Of a stretch of 64,000 nt of DNA, positions 29,346 to 43,100 are shown one piece after another; position 1 is the first letter of the stretch; each line of letters opens with the position of its first letter. The DNA comes from Daphnia pulex (taxonomy: Eukaryota > Arthropoda > Branchiopoda > Diplostraca > Daphniidae). Made by a program: the position numbers and the translations under genes. The stretch lies in assembly GCF_021134715.1 (NCBI RefSeq), contig NC_060021.1:4464001-4528000 (forward strand), read 5' to 3'. The notes beneath the pieces were generated by a model, which was not told the DNA's origin, did not search any database, and saw nothing but the letters and a program-made list of their open reading frames with translations.

Positions 29346-31899
29346 ATCGAGGCGAAGACGAGCGAAGGATTTTTAGCCAAAAACCTAAAATCATTGTAAC
29401 CTAGAAACTTAAATTCATTGCTGCAGTGTTTTAGTTTCCTATAAAAACTAAGATCTCTTATCAATCAAAAATTGAATAACAAATGAATTATTGAATGACA
29501 CTGTTGAAGAACTTTACATTTTATTTCAAACAATCCAGAAGTGAAATCAGACGTTGGGAATTCCAGCCATGATTGATCTCCTTTGGGATGTTAGGTGCCG
29601 TCCATCGAAATCTAAGTTGAAACATATATACGTAATGATACTAGAGAATCAGAAATTTAATTTTAATATAAATATAATAACTAACCCTCAAGCGTTCCCA
29701 TGTTTATTATTTGCATTACTACGCAATAAGTCTTTTCAGAAATTTGAATAAAAAATTCCTTAAATTTAATTGCACTGAAAATTGTTACATTTTCAATAGC
29801 CAACTATCGAACCATTTCTATCCCTCATCCAACTTCCTATTTCGACACCATGAGAAATAAAAAGAACATTTTCTAGTAGAATTCCATTATCTTCCAATTC
29901 TTTGTCACATTTCATCTACATAATATAAAAAATGGATAGAATAATCATTATGGGGAAACATGAAAGTATTTGGATATTCTTACAATATTTTGGACTTTTG
30001 CGTACTAGTCACCAGGACAACACATGACACAAGCAATCCATTCTCCTTTGAGGACACGGTGAAGAATATTTCGAAGATGTGCTAGTGGAGTGTGCTTCTT
30101 ATTTTCATCTTTAGCAATGTTGCAACTGGATGTCATATGGTTCATCGCTCGTCGAGAGCACTTACATTCCCAGCTACTTCCGCAACAATTCGCAATTGAA
30201 TGTTGAATTCAAAATGATTTCATATTTCCATAAACAACCAAAATTATACATTAACATTGCAAATAGTAACAGTTATGATTTATTAAAATTATTACATTCT
30301 TTCATCGTACACAAATATCTTACGCAAAAGAAAATGTCATTTGTAACAGCTAATCTCCTAGAATATTTGATATTAATCCAACGAACATAACTGGATTCAA
30401 AGTCAGGCTACGAATCGGGTAAAAAAGCCATTTTTTCCCACGTAAAGAGTTTTGGGATAAACCTACATCAAACGATCATGCCCGCTCTTGCATATCCGTC
30501 AACTCCGCACCTATTTCTAAAATTTCCAACTGCTTTGTATATTTTGTGTATGTTTTGTGTATATTTTGAGATATTCTGGTCAAAGAACACTGAGAAAACC
30601 CTTCGCAAAATGAAAAATAATTTTAAAATGTGTTTTTTTATATTACTTTCTCGACTACACCAGCACTGAAGGATGAAAGTTCAAACCAGAGACTTCCGAT
30701 GAAATATGGCTGCTTGCTCCATCAACTAAGAGCATAACTGGGATGACAATTCAAGAAAGGTCCTTTAAGAATGGATAAAATTTCTTCTGCTTTCTCAGGA
30801 AAGCAACAAAGATATCTTGAGTCATCAAATCTTTCTTCGTGTTTCCATTTTCCAATCCTTTTAAAGAGCAAGGGTGGCAAGTGTTGCCGAGTGTTGCCGA
30901 GTGTTGCCGAGTTGCCGAAAGTTTAACGTTAAAAATTTTGTATCTGACGTAATTGAGTTCTTGACTGCCGTGGGTACCCTTTCGTATGGGAAAACAAATC
31001 AGGGTGGAAAACTGACACCTACTGCACAAAATTTTCCCATTACTTTAATTTTGAAGTATTTTAATACGATTATTTATTACATATCAAATGTGTTATTTAG
31101 GCTACACTATATTCCAGTATCACTATCAATATATAGAAAAGTCTGCTTTTTATCAACTTCTAATAACATTACATTGATGCATTCCAATGTAACCAGGAGC
31201 ACATTCAACAACTCCTTTACCATGGAATTAAAAAAAAACACTCTGTTAGGGAAAGCACAGGGAAAGAATCCATACTAGGGAATTTCCGTGGGATAGGATT
31301 AGTCCTGACTTAGAAATGGAAAACCCCCCATACAGGTTGATTGTTTTAAGAAAATGAAACCTTTTAAGGCATTTTGATTCGTTTACTATTCCGTATCTGT
31401 AATGAACAGACAAAAAGTTAATAATTTGGTTTATGGTGATTCACCATTACAGTAAATGTTTCGTTATTATACCTAGTAGCTTCTATTGAAAAATGATTAC
31501 CAGCTGGTTAACAATTTTCAACAATTCAAAAATTCCTTAAGTGATTGGGATGGATCATCCATATTGCTATGACAAATAATAATTGATAGAGGCGTTGGAA
31601 AGACCAGTATGGTATTTGTTCCCAATTGGTGTCATGTATTGTTTCACGGTGTGTTTTGAAACGTCATATCTGACTAGCTTCGAGTAACAATGAATAATCC
31701 AATCGTTATAAGCCTGTTACATTCTGGTACAACAGTTTCGTGAGAAAATTTGATCAAAGTTTATTTATTGTAGTTTTCAGAACCTGGTAATTCAGGGAAG
31801 GTTGTTGAGTATAATATTAGCCACAAAATTATTTAACACAACTGGACTGCTTATTAGGTAGTTTTTTTCTTCGGAAACCATTTTTTTATTTAGTTACAC
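29346..31899. other. Noncoding stretch
   Basis: No supported gene. It holds a 10-bp tandem repeat at 30881-30918. A segment at about 31140-31275 (TATCAACTTCTAA... AACCAGGAGCACATTC...) is similar to about 59920-60035, an unnamed dispersed repeat. The 134-codon frame at 30874 reads through both and is probably accidental. Confidence 0.5.
30881..30918. repeat. 10-bp tandem repeat, about 3.8 copies
   Basis: GTGTTGCCGA repeated three times followed by GTTGCCGA. Confidence 0.9.
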
Positions 31900-32723
31900 T
31901 TGAGGGCCATTCCATGGTATTTCAATTTTCTGTCGCGGTACCTCACCGATTTTTCTGAAAAAATACTGTGGGTTGTAAGTCATGGTTACATAACACTGTG
32001 AAATTTTCAAATTTTTTGGATCAGTGGTGCCCCGCAGCTGCCCCGCCCTCTTCATGATTGCCATCGCCGAGTCATATCGGGAAGGTAAGCCATATCCAAG
32101 TTTCAAATATCCCACGGTTAGCCCTCTAAACTTATGTCACCAACCGCTAGTGGCACTGCTTGACATGATGCCCGTTTTTATCAATTTATAATAGGGTCCT
32201 TGCATGAATAAGGGATTCCTTTTAAATAAATATCATTAGAATCAGTTTTTCACGCTGATTCTCATCTTGAATTCAAGCTTGCTGTTAGTGCTCTTCCAGC
32301 AGATCTACCTCGAGGAATGTCTATATCCAGCTAAAACTTTCTGCTGCTAACCCTTCTCGGTTAAGTGCTTACGTCAGTCATCCCGGCTGTTGCTCCTGTG
32401 CCCGCAAATTTTTTTACTTAAAAATCCGTCGGGTCACCGGCAACAGCCTGTAGGCATCGTAGTTGGTGTCCGCTGGTCTCTTGTTTCCTTCTTACAGACT
32501 GGTGCTGTCAATGAAGAAAGTCTGGTGTCCAGCCCCCACCAGGTTTTTTCGATATCGTGGCTACCAGGAATGCAGCAGAAGCTTTTAAAACATATTTTTC
32601 ACTACCCTCCTGTTCATGTTTTTATTTATTTATTTTTTATTTTTCTTCCATAGATGTACCTTCTCCCACTTTAGCGCCACACCATATGCCACATTCTCTT
32701 CATTTAGCAAAACCAGCATCATG

Positions 32724-32963
32724 CCCACACTCCTCATCTCTGAACGGTGGCGCTGGGTGTGGGTGTTGAAGTGGCTCGGACTCCAGGTTTTCGCTTATGA
32801 AAGGGGTGGAACCTGGGTCTGCCTGTAAACCGCAAAAAAGGTCAGCCAGAGCACACATCTATGAACGGTGGCGTCAGGCTCTGGTGCTCAGCGACGGAAG
32901 AGTGGGGATCCTTGCAGTCCCCTCACTCTGGTCAATGCAGCACGTCACTATGGCTGATGATCT
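32724..32963. repeat. Cluster of hairpins with similar loops and different stems
   Basis: Three successive inverted repeats about 60 bases apart. Stems CCCACAC/GTGTGGG (32724-32763), CCAGGTT/AACCTGG (about 32782-32817) and CCAGAGC/GCTCTGG (32846-32884). The loops share TGAACGGTGGCG, or TGAAAGGGGTGG in the middle one. A fourth, AGAGTGGGGA/TCCCCTCACTCT, follows near 32910 with an unrelated loop. Frames with repeated YERW/SERW words cross the region, so it might be a degenerate protein repeat. Confidence 0.55.
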
Positions 32964-33349
32964 ACTATCTTTCCTCTCCCACCTCTCCTAGTCGTTCGTT
33001 TTTTATTCCCTATTAAGTTTTAACTATTGACACACATACTCATTTCCTTGTCTTTCCTTCTTTTTATGGCCTGTCTCACTGAATCTCTCATGTTCATGCA
33101 ATACACTGGGCTAAAATCGGTTTCCGAGATCCCGCCCTTTAAAACTAAAAAAAAAAACAATTCTCATGGTATTTTATTTTTAATTTTTAAAATAATAATT
33201 CCCCCCCCCCCGTAATCTCACTTCAAAGTTGAGATTAGCTTCCCCACTTTAAAATGGACCCCACCCGATATTTGGTGGGCGGTCCTTAAAATGTGGTGAA
33301 TTTTGCTCTTTTCCCCCCTTTTCACCCTTTTTCGTGCTGCCTATTTTAA

Positions 33350-33495
33350 TGTGGTATCGAACAACTTAACTTCGATTAAATGAGCTATACCCCAGACAGA
33401 GTCTGGGGGCTCATACCAATACAACAAAAAATAATTCATTTAACCTTTTGGCAAAAGTGTATGCAATGTGTGAAGTTAAGTTGTACGATACCACA
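33350..33495. repeat. MITE-like inverted repeat
   Basis: TGTGGTATCGAACAACTTAA at the left is inverted at the right (arms about 24 bp, one mismatch). The centre contains a small perfect hairpin CCCCAGACAGAGTCTGGGG. Target duplication not clear. Confidence 0.65.
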
Positions 33496-33554
33496 TCAAA
33501 CTTACAGGCAATAACATACCAATAATAGTGTGATGTGGTTAAATTGACCCACTA

Positions 33555-34138
33555 CAACCGACAACAATAACAGCACCTTCTCTCGCCGATAAAACCATTG
33601 GAGACCTAAAGTCCCAAGCCCCCTTCCCCACAAAACAAAACAAAGGCCAAATCATACTAAAAAACACGCCTAAAAATCAACAGAAAACAAAGACTAAACA
33701 AAACAAACAAACAAACTCACCTCCTTATCCTCCCCTCACAATACAAATATCCACGAGAAAAAGCTACACTGAAACGCCAAGACCACCCACTCGCAGAACC
33801 AGAGCTGTCCAAACCTGCACCACACCTACAAGATTTCAAAAAAACAAACATTAGTACATCAGAAAAATGAACTAAAAGAGGAGAACGGCACCCACAACAA
33901 CCAACAACAATAACAGCACCTTCTCTCACCGAGCAATCCATTGGAGACCTCTAGTCCCGAGCCCCCTTCCCGCACAAAACAAAACAAAAGCCAAATCATA
34001 CTAAAAAATCACACCCAAAAATCAACAATCATTACAAACAAAGACTAAACAAAACAAACAAACAAACTCACCTCCTTATCCTCCTTATCCATCACAACAC
34101 AAACACAAATACCCACGAGAAGAAGCTGCACTGATATG
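33555..34138. repeat. Tandem duplication, period 343 bp
   Basis: 33555-33897 is repeated from 33898 to about 34138. Shared words include AACAATAACAGCACCTTCTC and a (CAAA)n-like tract. Copies differ by scattered substitutions and small indels. Confidence 0.85.
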
Positions 34139-36326
34139 CCTAAACCACTGTCTCCAATCCGTCATTGAACACGCGCCACCGACGCAGTTCACTGGATCCA
34201 AGAGTCCGTGCCTTCCACCACCGAAAATAGACCAAGCCAAAAAGACACATTACCCCGCCTAACAGTTTGCCGGTGCTGAAGGTCTTCGATGTAGAAGACC
34301 ATTTTCTGTTCGAAAGTGGCCAGCAATGCACCTTTTTCTAAATAAATAAATAAATAAAATTTAGGCTTTGCTTTTTGCAAAGCCAAGGGTGGAGTGGCAC
34401 CCATCAAGTTGCAGAAATCGATTGGAAAGAACAGTTCCAGTAAACACTAGCCCTGTCGTTTTCCGTTGAGAATGTTAACTTTTCTGTCGTCTTCTACGAG
34501 CTTGGTGGCGATGGCCCGGATGTTGGCAATCGACTCGTTCAAATCGATGCGCACAAACCTTTGGTCTTTTCTTCTCGTGAGTTTTGACACTTCAAAGACA
34601 AAGGAAAGAGATTAGTTTTCGTTAACTATAGGTCCGTATTAACCTGTTCGTTGGACCGTTACACGGCTTCCACTTAGGTTAATAACCAGTTTAATTTTTT
34701 TTTAAAGTTGCTCTATGTAGTACAAAATTCGATGGAATTTCACATTTTGGTACAAATGTTACAGGAAATTTTTCGATTCAATCACAGTGGAATTTAAAAT
34801 AGATTTTGAGGGAAATTATTAGGGGTTGACAAGACGGCGATTCCCTAGAATCGATTTCTTTCTTGAAGATGGCTGGGAAATCGAACGCTATGGGGGGGGG
34901 GCGGAGAAAATCGCCGAATAAACGAGGGAATAGGAAATTTTTGCTATGTTACTGCAAGGACCACTGCCAACTAGAGAAAATTCCACATCGAACTTCTTCA
35001 TGCAGGTTCACAACAACACACAATTTTCCTCCTCAGTGCCTGAATCCTTGTACACCGAAATTAATACTGGTTGATTTTTGTTGACAACGTTTGAGTCCAA
35101 ATCCTCCTCTTAGCTGACAGTTTCTGGGTCGGACGGCATAGAACGCTTTTGTGTACGTGCTACCAGACACACCAGTAGACACCACCGGCTCCCTAGTGAC
35201 TTGCTTTCACTGCAAATGAGAAACATGTAAATGTTTATAATGTTGAAAAGGTTGAAAGTTGTTCAAAAATCCAACTGCATATTTGACACGAAACTCTTAA
35301 AACATCCCTCTGAAAACTATCAATAACTTACGATAGCAAATAAGGTGAAAATAAAGGCTTACAGGGGGAAAGAAAAAGAAACAAATCAACTGCGACAATG
35401 CTAAAATCCTGTGAAGTTTCAAATTTGGTTATTCAAATGACTGACAACGTCTAGTCTAACATAATTGTCAGCACAACACAAAATTCACAACACAGCTGTC
35501 CAAACTTCGTATCATATGTAAGTGCGACTTACCAAAGTCATTCTTCGTTCTTTAATGAAGGGATTTGTTTTTGCATCCAAGACGTTCGAGTGATAGCAAA
35601 AAAACGATTAGCAAGCACAGGAAAATTCTCCTGACGCCACCAGAAAGTGTTGGAACACTCTTTACAGGAAAGTATGTGTAATAGGGTGTAGAATGTTCGT
35701 TAACATCAAAATCGCTTGATTTTCCACCATAATCCTTGCATCCAGTTAGCAACAGGCTTTCTTCTAAGTTCGCTCGAATCATTTTATAATTGTAGAAATG
35801 AACTTCAATCTCATGCCCCAACCAGCTGCACTGAATCTCTGATATCGGCATTAGATCCAAAAATTTAATTAGCCGAAAGATCAGCCGTGAGATGTCTTTC
35901 TTCTTCTTGGCTGTACCATGTTGATTGAGATCCTACAATTTCAACAAGTGTTTTCCAGCAAATTCAAGGCAGTGAAACAAGTGGTAAAATGTTGATTCAG
36001 CACACTGAAGTTGGCTCGTTAACTCAATTTCAATCCATTTCAAATATACGGAATATCCGTTATCCAGAAATATCCGGAGGCTTTCTAACAGTCATTCGGC
36101 TAGCGTCACGTCAGGTGTAGAACATGATTCTGCACAGTAAGGTTCCTTACCAATTGTTTGAAATTGATGGTTTCAAAGAGTTGTATAAGGTAAATTGCAT
36201 ACGCGAAGGCGCAGAAGCCATGCACTCGGATGATGTCACAGTCTTGAAGAGTAAACTGATCAAAAAAATTTGAAAATTTAGGTACCGCGACAAAAAAAAA
36301 TTGAAATACCATGGAATGGCCCTTGA

Positions 36327-38365
36327 ATGAATACACCCTTTTTTCTGCTTTATTCTTCTCTCCTCCTCCCTTATTTCTTCTATTTTCCGTTGTGTATCCA
36401 GATTACCAATTTTGTTTTTTTATTCCTAAAAATGAAATATAACATACGAAGATTGTACCACTATGAGCTATAATAATAGTATAATATATATAATACCATC
36501 TTAAAATAAACCACAGAACATTTTGGATGATTGTCTAATTAGACACAATTCTTGCTTGTAACATTTTTTCAGCTAAAATATAAACTTTTTTATTTCTTTT
36601 TCTGTTTCACTTTTTCTGTTTGTTGTATTAAAACATCCTGCTATTACATATGATCAGTGCTCTTTTCAACAGTATTATGGATTTTTGATAACTACACGGA
36701 AAAGTGAACTACATATAGTTATCGCGCGACAATGACTCGTATAAATTCAAATTTTATACTACTGCAAGAACTCACATCATTCTAATTTCATAATTGTCAT
36801 TGCGTTGAAGTCCTTGGGGGATGAATGCTTTGATGGCTGAGAAGGAGGATGAAGAGGAACTACAGAAGTTAAGAGAGTCTTCTGCGTTCAACACGTGTAT
36901 AAGAAATATGTTGAATATTCATTTTATATGTATCTTCAAGTGATTTAGATGTTTTGCGGGTACGAAAAGTTTAGCTAAATAATAGCTATTATGTAGCCGC
37001 GTTAAGTACTGATAAGCTACATTTATTGTAGTATTGTAACTAAAAAAAAGGATCTTCATAACTGTCGCTCATAGCTGTAGTCTACAACAGCTATTGTAAT
37101 AGTGACTTGTTCTTGCAATTATTTTAAAACCTTTTCTTATGCATCTACTAAATTCTTAGCAGTTATTCATCAACATTTTGTTATGATTTCCCAAAACTGC
37201 TATTACATATCTTGTTCTTACGCAGTAACAATAATGCAAAGAAAAGTTGGCTACATTTTTACCGTTACTATTATACATTTCACTATATTTAAGAAGATAC
37301 AATAATTAATATTGAATAGACGAGATACATAAATGACATTAGATATACCATGTGTACAACATGTGGGACACAAACATATTTCTTGATTTAAAATGAATTA
37401 TACAAGCCGTGGCGGCCAAAATCAATGTCGACGTTTTTTTCTATTAGCCTTACTTACTGCTAATCACGAGTACCAATATAATCAGAAAATGTTCCCCAGA
37501 ATCAGTTGATCTTAGAGTTTGTTGAAAGTATGACGTAGGAGCTTAGCTGAAATGGTGGATCTCACCTTTTGGTAAATCTTAGCTTTGTGTGGATTTCTAA
37601 AAAGAAAATAGAAAAATCTGAAAATAGGATTTTCATTTGATACAACATTTTCAAACATGAATAAGTAAGTAAATTAAAAATTACTTTTAAAATCTTGCAC
37701 ATCGGGAGGCAAAGACAGTTTTTTTTTAAAATTGCCACTGTATTTTTAAAGACATCTAATACATGAGATGCATTTAAAAGACTATATTTTTTTGATATTT
37801 CAACTAAATTCCGCAGGGATATCCAGGGGGCATAATAGCAACGATGAATGGGGGTGGTCTTCACGCCTCGAATCACTCCTTTTCAGCTTTCAGCAGGGAC
37901 AGTCATAGAATGTATTTCTCTGACGCGCCGTGTTTTGATTTTAAGTTTTATCTTTCCTACAGTGTCCTTGTCTTTTCCCTCTTAATAGAAGGTGGAGTGA
38001 CATTCTTGTTCATTGCATTTCGGAGGTTCCCCTTTCGTTCTTTTTACTTTCGTTTAATCGTATTCTCTATTTCATTCGCCCCTTTGAAAAATATTTCTAC
38101 AATTGCGGAAAAGGGGGGGGGGCTATGATTCGAAAATTTCAGTGAAGGTATAGGTCGAATCCAGTGGAATGGAAGCGAGAGTTCGACGACTAAAAAAACT
38201 CCCATTCGATCTATTTGTGGACATAGACGAAGATCACGGGTCCACTGATAAAGATGGCGAACCAATGGTAAAATGCAAGGTTGGACGGGCCGATTAAATT
38301 CAACATTTCAAAGAAACTTGGGGTCCAGTTATAAGATAAGATAAATAAGTTATAATATTATATTT
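36327..38365. other. Noncoding stretch
   Basis: Two kb, AT-rich, no supported gene. A short clean frame at 38169-38297 (MEARVRRLKKLPFDLFVDID then a hydrophilic tail) lies just upstream of the DIRS relic and could be a Gag N-terminus or an exon, but nothing confirms it. Confidence 0.45.
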
Positions 38366-38480
38366 TTGTGTAATAGGGTCGAGAAGAAGAAGGCAAAAGA
38401 GATGGGGGGGGCTATCCTGTGTTTCACAAAAGTTTTGTCACAAAAGTTGGTTGATCCAACTGTAAACGACGCCATTTACC
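38366..38480 (+). pseudogene. DIRS relic 2, left Gag fragment
   Basis: Encodes a lysine-rich stretch and KLVDPTVNDAIY, resembling the basic region and VPSIDFPMYMLL of the intact DIRS Gag (at about 21488-21524). The reading continues across the P-like insertion at 47891 onward, where the next Gag segment (EKDLYKIRQKVLD) is found. The insertion therefore split one gag gene. Confidence 0.6.
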
Positions 38481-39945
38481 ATGGAATGCTCAATATTAAG
38501 GACGGGACTCTTTGCTATGTCGCCATGTTAAAGCTAGTCGGGTCGGGTTTGTTCAGGAGATAATTAATGGGAAATATAAAAAAATACAGTTTTTTTCGCT
38601 GATTCCAACTTTGTTTATAAATTTCAGTAAAAAAAAGTAATTAATAAAGAATTCTTATTTTACTTTCAGGAGTAGGGGTAAAAAGACAACACCGGTGCCA
38701 TCTACCAATGGTAATTGGTAAACTGTTGCCGGGAATGACAGAAGCAAGTCATACTGGATCAAAAACAAAACAAACGTTTAGTTAATTACAAAGTTAATTT
38801 GGACGTGTGTGTGGTATTCGGTATTGTGTCTGTGACAGGTGAATTGAAAATGGTTGTGAAGACTCGTTAAACACGAAAATAGACGATTTTTACAAGAAAA
38901 AGCAGTGTACGTTTCCGTTCCTGCGTAAAAGGGTAATATGATGTTGATGTCTAATTGTTACTCTCACATTGTTAATTCAAGTTTGTTGTTTTATGCCCAG
39001 AACATGTATAGCTGCAGCAGAAATGGATGTCATCAGTAACAGATAATGTTCTAAGCTATTTTGGTAACAATAACTAATAGGTTACAATAACTAATAACAC
39101 TAGTCGTTATCCTCTGATGAGAGTGATTTCTTTTCAGAGGTGCTTTTCTTTGAACACATATATTTGTCAACCCATTACGAGGCAACTTGCATCGAGCATC
39201 TACTTTCTGTATTACTGTTTCTACTTTGACGAGTATGCAACAGCCATGGAACAGAACAATGTGTAGTTTAGTATGACTTGAGGTTGAAGACGTACATATT
39301 TTCATTTGGAATTTGTATTATACTTGCGATTCACATGTTTATTTTTTCCAACAACAGGTGATTTTGTCTGCAAGTCAGTTTGCGTGGCTGCATAACCATT
39401 CAGCATTGGACTGATAAACTTTCATAGAGTGACTATCACAAGACTTTCGTTGTGTTGGTTTTCAGCTGGCAGTTTCTTTCCACGAGTGCAACAAAAGGTA
39501 CAGCAGGCAGCCATGTGGGGGCAAGGAAAGTTATGAGGTCCTCATGAATTTTTATTCTATCGTTCAGTTTTTTCATCGCAGAGTCAACAAATTTGTGGAT
39601 TGTCCACATCCTCTCCACAAATTCCTTAGAAGGAATATTCAGTCCTCCACGGTCTAGTATAGTGCGGATTTCGTTAGGTTATCTGTATGTACACCTAATC
39701 ATTTTTTATTTCTATTTACCTAGGCAATTGTTCAAGGTGTTCAGAGCATTTGCTTGGGAGTCGTGAAAATCATTGTGTCTCAGGCTTTCCAAGCACTCAA
39801 CGCAAATCTCCCGTTCACCGATAGCTAACAGAAGAAACCCTGAGGTCACAGCCGTTGCTAACTTGTTATCACCTTCATTCCCAAACCCGTAAGCTATGCA
39901 AAAAAAATTGCATTGATCGTATAAATAATTACTTTTGTATTTATA

Positions 39946-40163
39946 TATTAAATTGTAACACATTTGACTCATAATACCTTTAATTTCACTTGAAAGAATA
40001 TCGAAAAAGAGAACTAGTACAGACAGTACAGACTTCAAACGAAACTTACTGGGGCAAGAGAGTGACATAGGGGGAGAGAGGGAGAGAAGCTAAACAGCAT
40101 CCTTTTTGGGCAGGATGGTTCAGCAACCATAGATTGCTGAACCGTTGCAATTTAGTCTCAACA
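39946..40163 (-). repeat. 3' LTR of copia copy 2
   Basis: 218 bases, aligned without gaps to 44592-44809; about seven substitutions. Adjoined at 40164-40172 by AAGGAGGTG in element orientation, a good polypurine tract. Confidence 0.93.
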
Positions 40164-40199
40164 CACCTCCTTAAATTGCATTGTGGTGAAATGAAGACT

Positions 40200-43100
40200 T
40201 TAGAATCGCGATCCTGTGATTGGCCCCTCGACGACTCCAAGTTGAGATCTAAGGATACAAAAACGGTTGCCACTCAGCGGCTTTGTGAATATGTCGGCTA
40301 GTTGAGATTTTGAGGAGACGTGAGAGATATTAATTGTTCCGTTCGACTGTTGATCCCTGAGAAAATGATATTTAACATCGATTTGTTTTGACCGTGAATG
40401 ATGTTCCGGATTGTGAGTTATCGCGATGGCGCTTTTGTTGTCACAATAGAGATTAGTGGGGTATTTTTGAACTGCTCCAATTTGTGCTGTTAAACGACGT
40501 AGCCAAACGGCTTCTCTTGAACTGTCACTGGCCGCAATATATTCCGATTCCATTGTAGATAATGCCACGCAGTTTTGGCGTCGACTGGACCAAGTAATAG
40601 CTCCCTGGTTGAACATGAATACGAATCCTGAAGTGGAGCGTCTTGTATCCGTATCTCCGGCGTAGTCTGCGTCTGAGAAGGCAGAGAGTGTGTCGATGTC
40701 TATATCTGCACCAGTAAATTGAAGCCCGAATCGGCGCGTTGATGCTAGATACTTGAGTACTTTCTTGGCTGCACTCCAGTGAGACTCGCCTGGATTTTCG
40801 CAGAATCTGGCCAACTGATTCACCGCGTTGGTGATGTCAGGACGAAAAGTGATGGCAGCGTACATCAGGCTCCCTATGACTTGTCGGTAAGGAATATCTC
40901 TCATTTTTGCTGTTGTCTCGACATCTGCAGGCTCCATGTCCCGGGATAGGTGAAGGCTGGGTTTAGCGGGAATGCGGACCGGATTACATTCTGTCATGTT
41001 GAACTTGGCCAGCACTTTTTCGATGTATGAAGGCGATGATAGGTGGAGCGTCTTATTCGGTCTGTCTCGATTTATGTTTAAGCCGACGAAATGTTCTGAC
41101 GGGCCTGCCTTCATCTTGTATTCTTCTCGTAGATGGTCGATAACTGATTGGCCTGCTGATTTGTCACTGAAGGCGAATAGCCCATCGTCAACCCATATGG
41201 CCAGGATCATGATGTCACCTCCTGACAGGCGAATGTACACGCAAGGGTCTGCTTCACTTTGAGTGAACAGCAAGTTGACTAGAGATCGATGGATTTTCTT
41301 ATTCCATAGTCTTGAAGCTTGCTTAAGGCCATAAAGGCCTTTGTTCAGGCGACACACGTAGTTTTCAGAATCTTCTGTGACGTATCCTTCCGGCTGATGG
41401 ATGAATAGTTCTTGGTCGATTTCGCCATACAAAAAGGCGGTTTGGACGTCTATCTGCAGAAGGTGTAGGTCACGTGAAGCTGCTAGTGCTAGGATGGATC
41501 ACAGGGAGTCGTATCTAACGACAGGTGCAAACGTTTCAGTGTAGTCGATCCCATGTTGTTGTTTAAAGCCTTTCGCTACAAAGCGAGCTTTGTAAAAGCT
41601 TTGAAATAACAACATTCCCTTCTTTGTCTCTTTTTACTTTGTACTGCCATCTGCATGGAATGACTGCGCTGTTGCGGGGAGCAGTTACCAGCGTCCAGGT
41701 GTTGTTTTCTTTTAACGAGGCGATTTCTTTGTCCATGCCATTTCTCCATTGTTCAGCATGAGGGGACGCGATGGCTTCTTTGTAGCTTTGAGGCTCTTTG
41801 TAGAGAAGATCAAGAGCTTGCATTGCCTGGGAGTGATAAGTCTTGATTTGGATTTCACCTCCTGTGCTGTCTGAGGGTCATTGTTTCTTCGGGATGAGTC
41901 CTCGTTTCGATTTTCGTAGTTCCGGTTGAGAAAGAGCCTGAGAGGATTGTTCTGTGCTGTTGTGTTGATCAATTTTCTTGTGTTCAGTCAGTAGTGGTTG
42001 GTAGATGTTTGTCACATGTGTGACTTCTTCCATGAATTTAACGTCTCGACTTGTGATCACTTTGCGGTCTTTTGCAACGTATACAAGATACGCTTTGACT
42101 GTTTCACTGTACCCGACGAACAAAACTTCCACGGCCTTAGGGTCGAGTTTGCGTTGGTCTGCATCGGGGACATGTACGAATGCTCTAGTACCAAAAGCAC
42201 GGAGATGCGATACATTAGGTTTCTTGCCGTACCAAAACTCATACGGTGTTGATTTGAATCCGTCGCGGTGGATGCGGTTTTGAGTGTAGATTACTGCTGC
42301 TGGCCACAGGTGAAGAGGAATCTGCTTTGCATGTAGTGCTGTTCGGACTGCTTCAACGGTTGTTCTATTATCCCTTTCGGCAACACCGTTTTGTTGTGGG
42401 GTATGAGCGGCGCTGGTTTGGTGCAAGATCCCCTGTGATGACAGCCATTTTTCGAAAGAGTTGCTTTTAAACTCTCCTCCACCGTCTGACCGAAAGATAC
42501 GAGGCCTCTTGCGAGTATCTGTATGCATTCGTTCGGCAAATGCTTTGAAGCAGTCTGGTGTCTCCGACTTGTGTTTCATGGTGTTTGCAGCTTTAAATCC
42601 GGAGAAATCATCCTTGAAGATGCAATAAAATCGTTTTCCCGTGGATGATGGGACGTTCATCTCAACAAGATCGGAGTGGATAATTCCACAAACTTCTTCT
42701 GCTCTTTCTCTTCCTTTTGAAAATGGCATTCGATGCATTTTTCCTTTAATACAGGGGTCACATGGTGCAGCAGATGATTCTCCAATTATATTCAGTCAAA
42801 CGACGGAGTTATTGTGATAATCTTTCTTATCGTGTCATGATTGACATGAGCTAGGCGTTCATGCCAGACATCGAACGAAGCGCCACTGCTGATCGCGGCT
42901 TTGGCATTTACTTTCTCTTGAGTCAATAAATCCAGTTGATAGAGAGATTGGCCTACACGCCTTCCAACCATGAAGAGAGATTCGCCATGAACAATTTCGA
43001 CGTCGGAACCAGAGAATGTGACTTTGTACCCGAGTTCAGTGATGACAGGAATGGAGATTAGGTTTATACCTATGTTTGGTATAAAGAGTACATCTTTGAT

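Larger units (their letters stand above)
31904..36322. mobile_element. Element with Sola-like ends, nonautonomous or decayed
   Basis: Ends GGGCCATTCCATGGTATTTC at both sides, followed by TGTCGCGGTACCT as in the element at 7504. TTGA flanks both ends (31900-31903 and 36323-36326), again a 4-bp duplication. The inner part of the inverted repeat (AAATTTTCAAATTTTTTGGA) is also shared, but about 65 bases are missing from the right arm. The 4.4-kb interior has no recognisable transposase; it contains a MITE-like inverted repeat, a 343-bp tandem duplication and a cluster of hairpins. Confidence 0.75.

Noticed and set aside
30874-31278. 134-codon open frame
   Set aside because: Begins in a 10-bp tandem repeat and runs through a dispersed noncoding repeat; composition is not protein-like.
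32797-32991. Frames with repeated YERW/SERW words as a protein repeat gene
   Set aside because: Interrupted by stops and frame changes, and explained as well by the inverted-repeat structure; kept as a hairpin finding.
35552-35860. 102-codon minus-strand frame inside the second Sola-like element
   Set aside because: No resemblance to the transposase of the first element or to any family I recognise.
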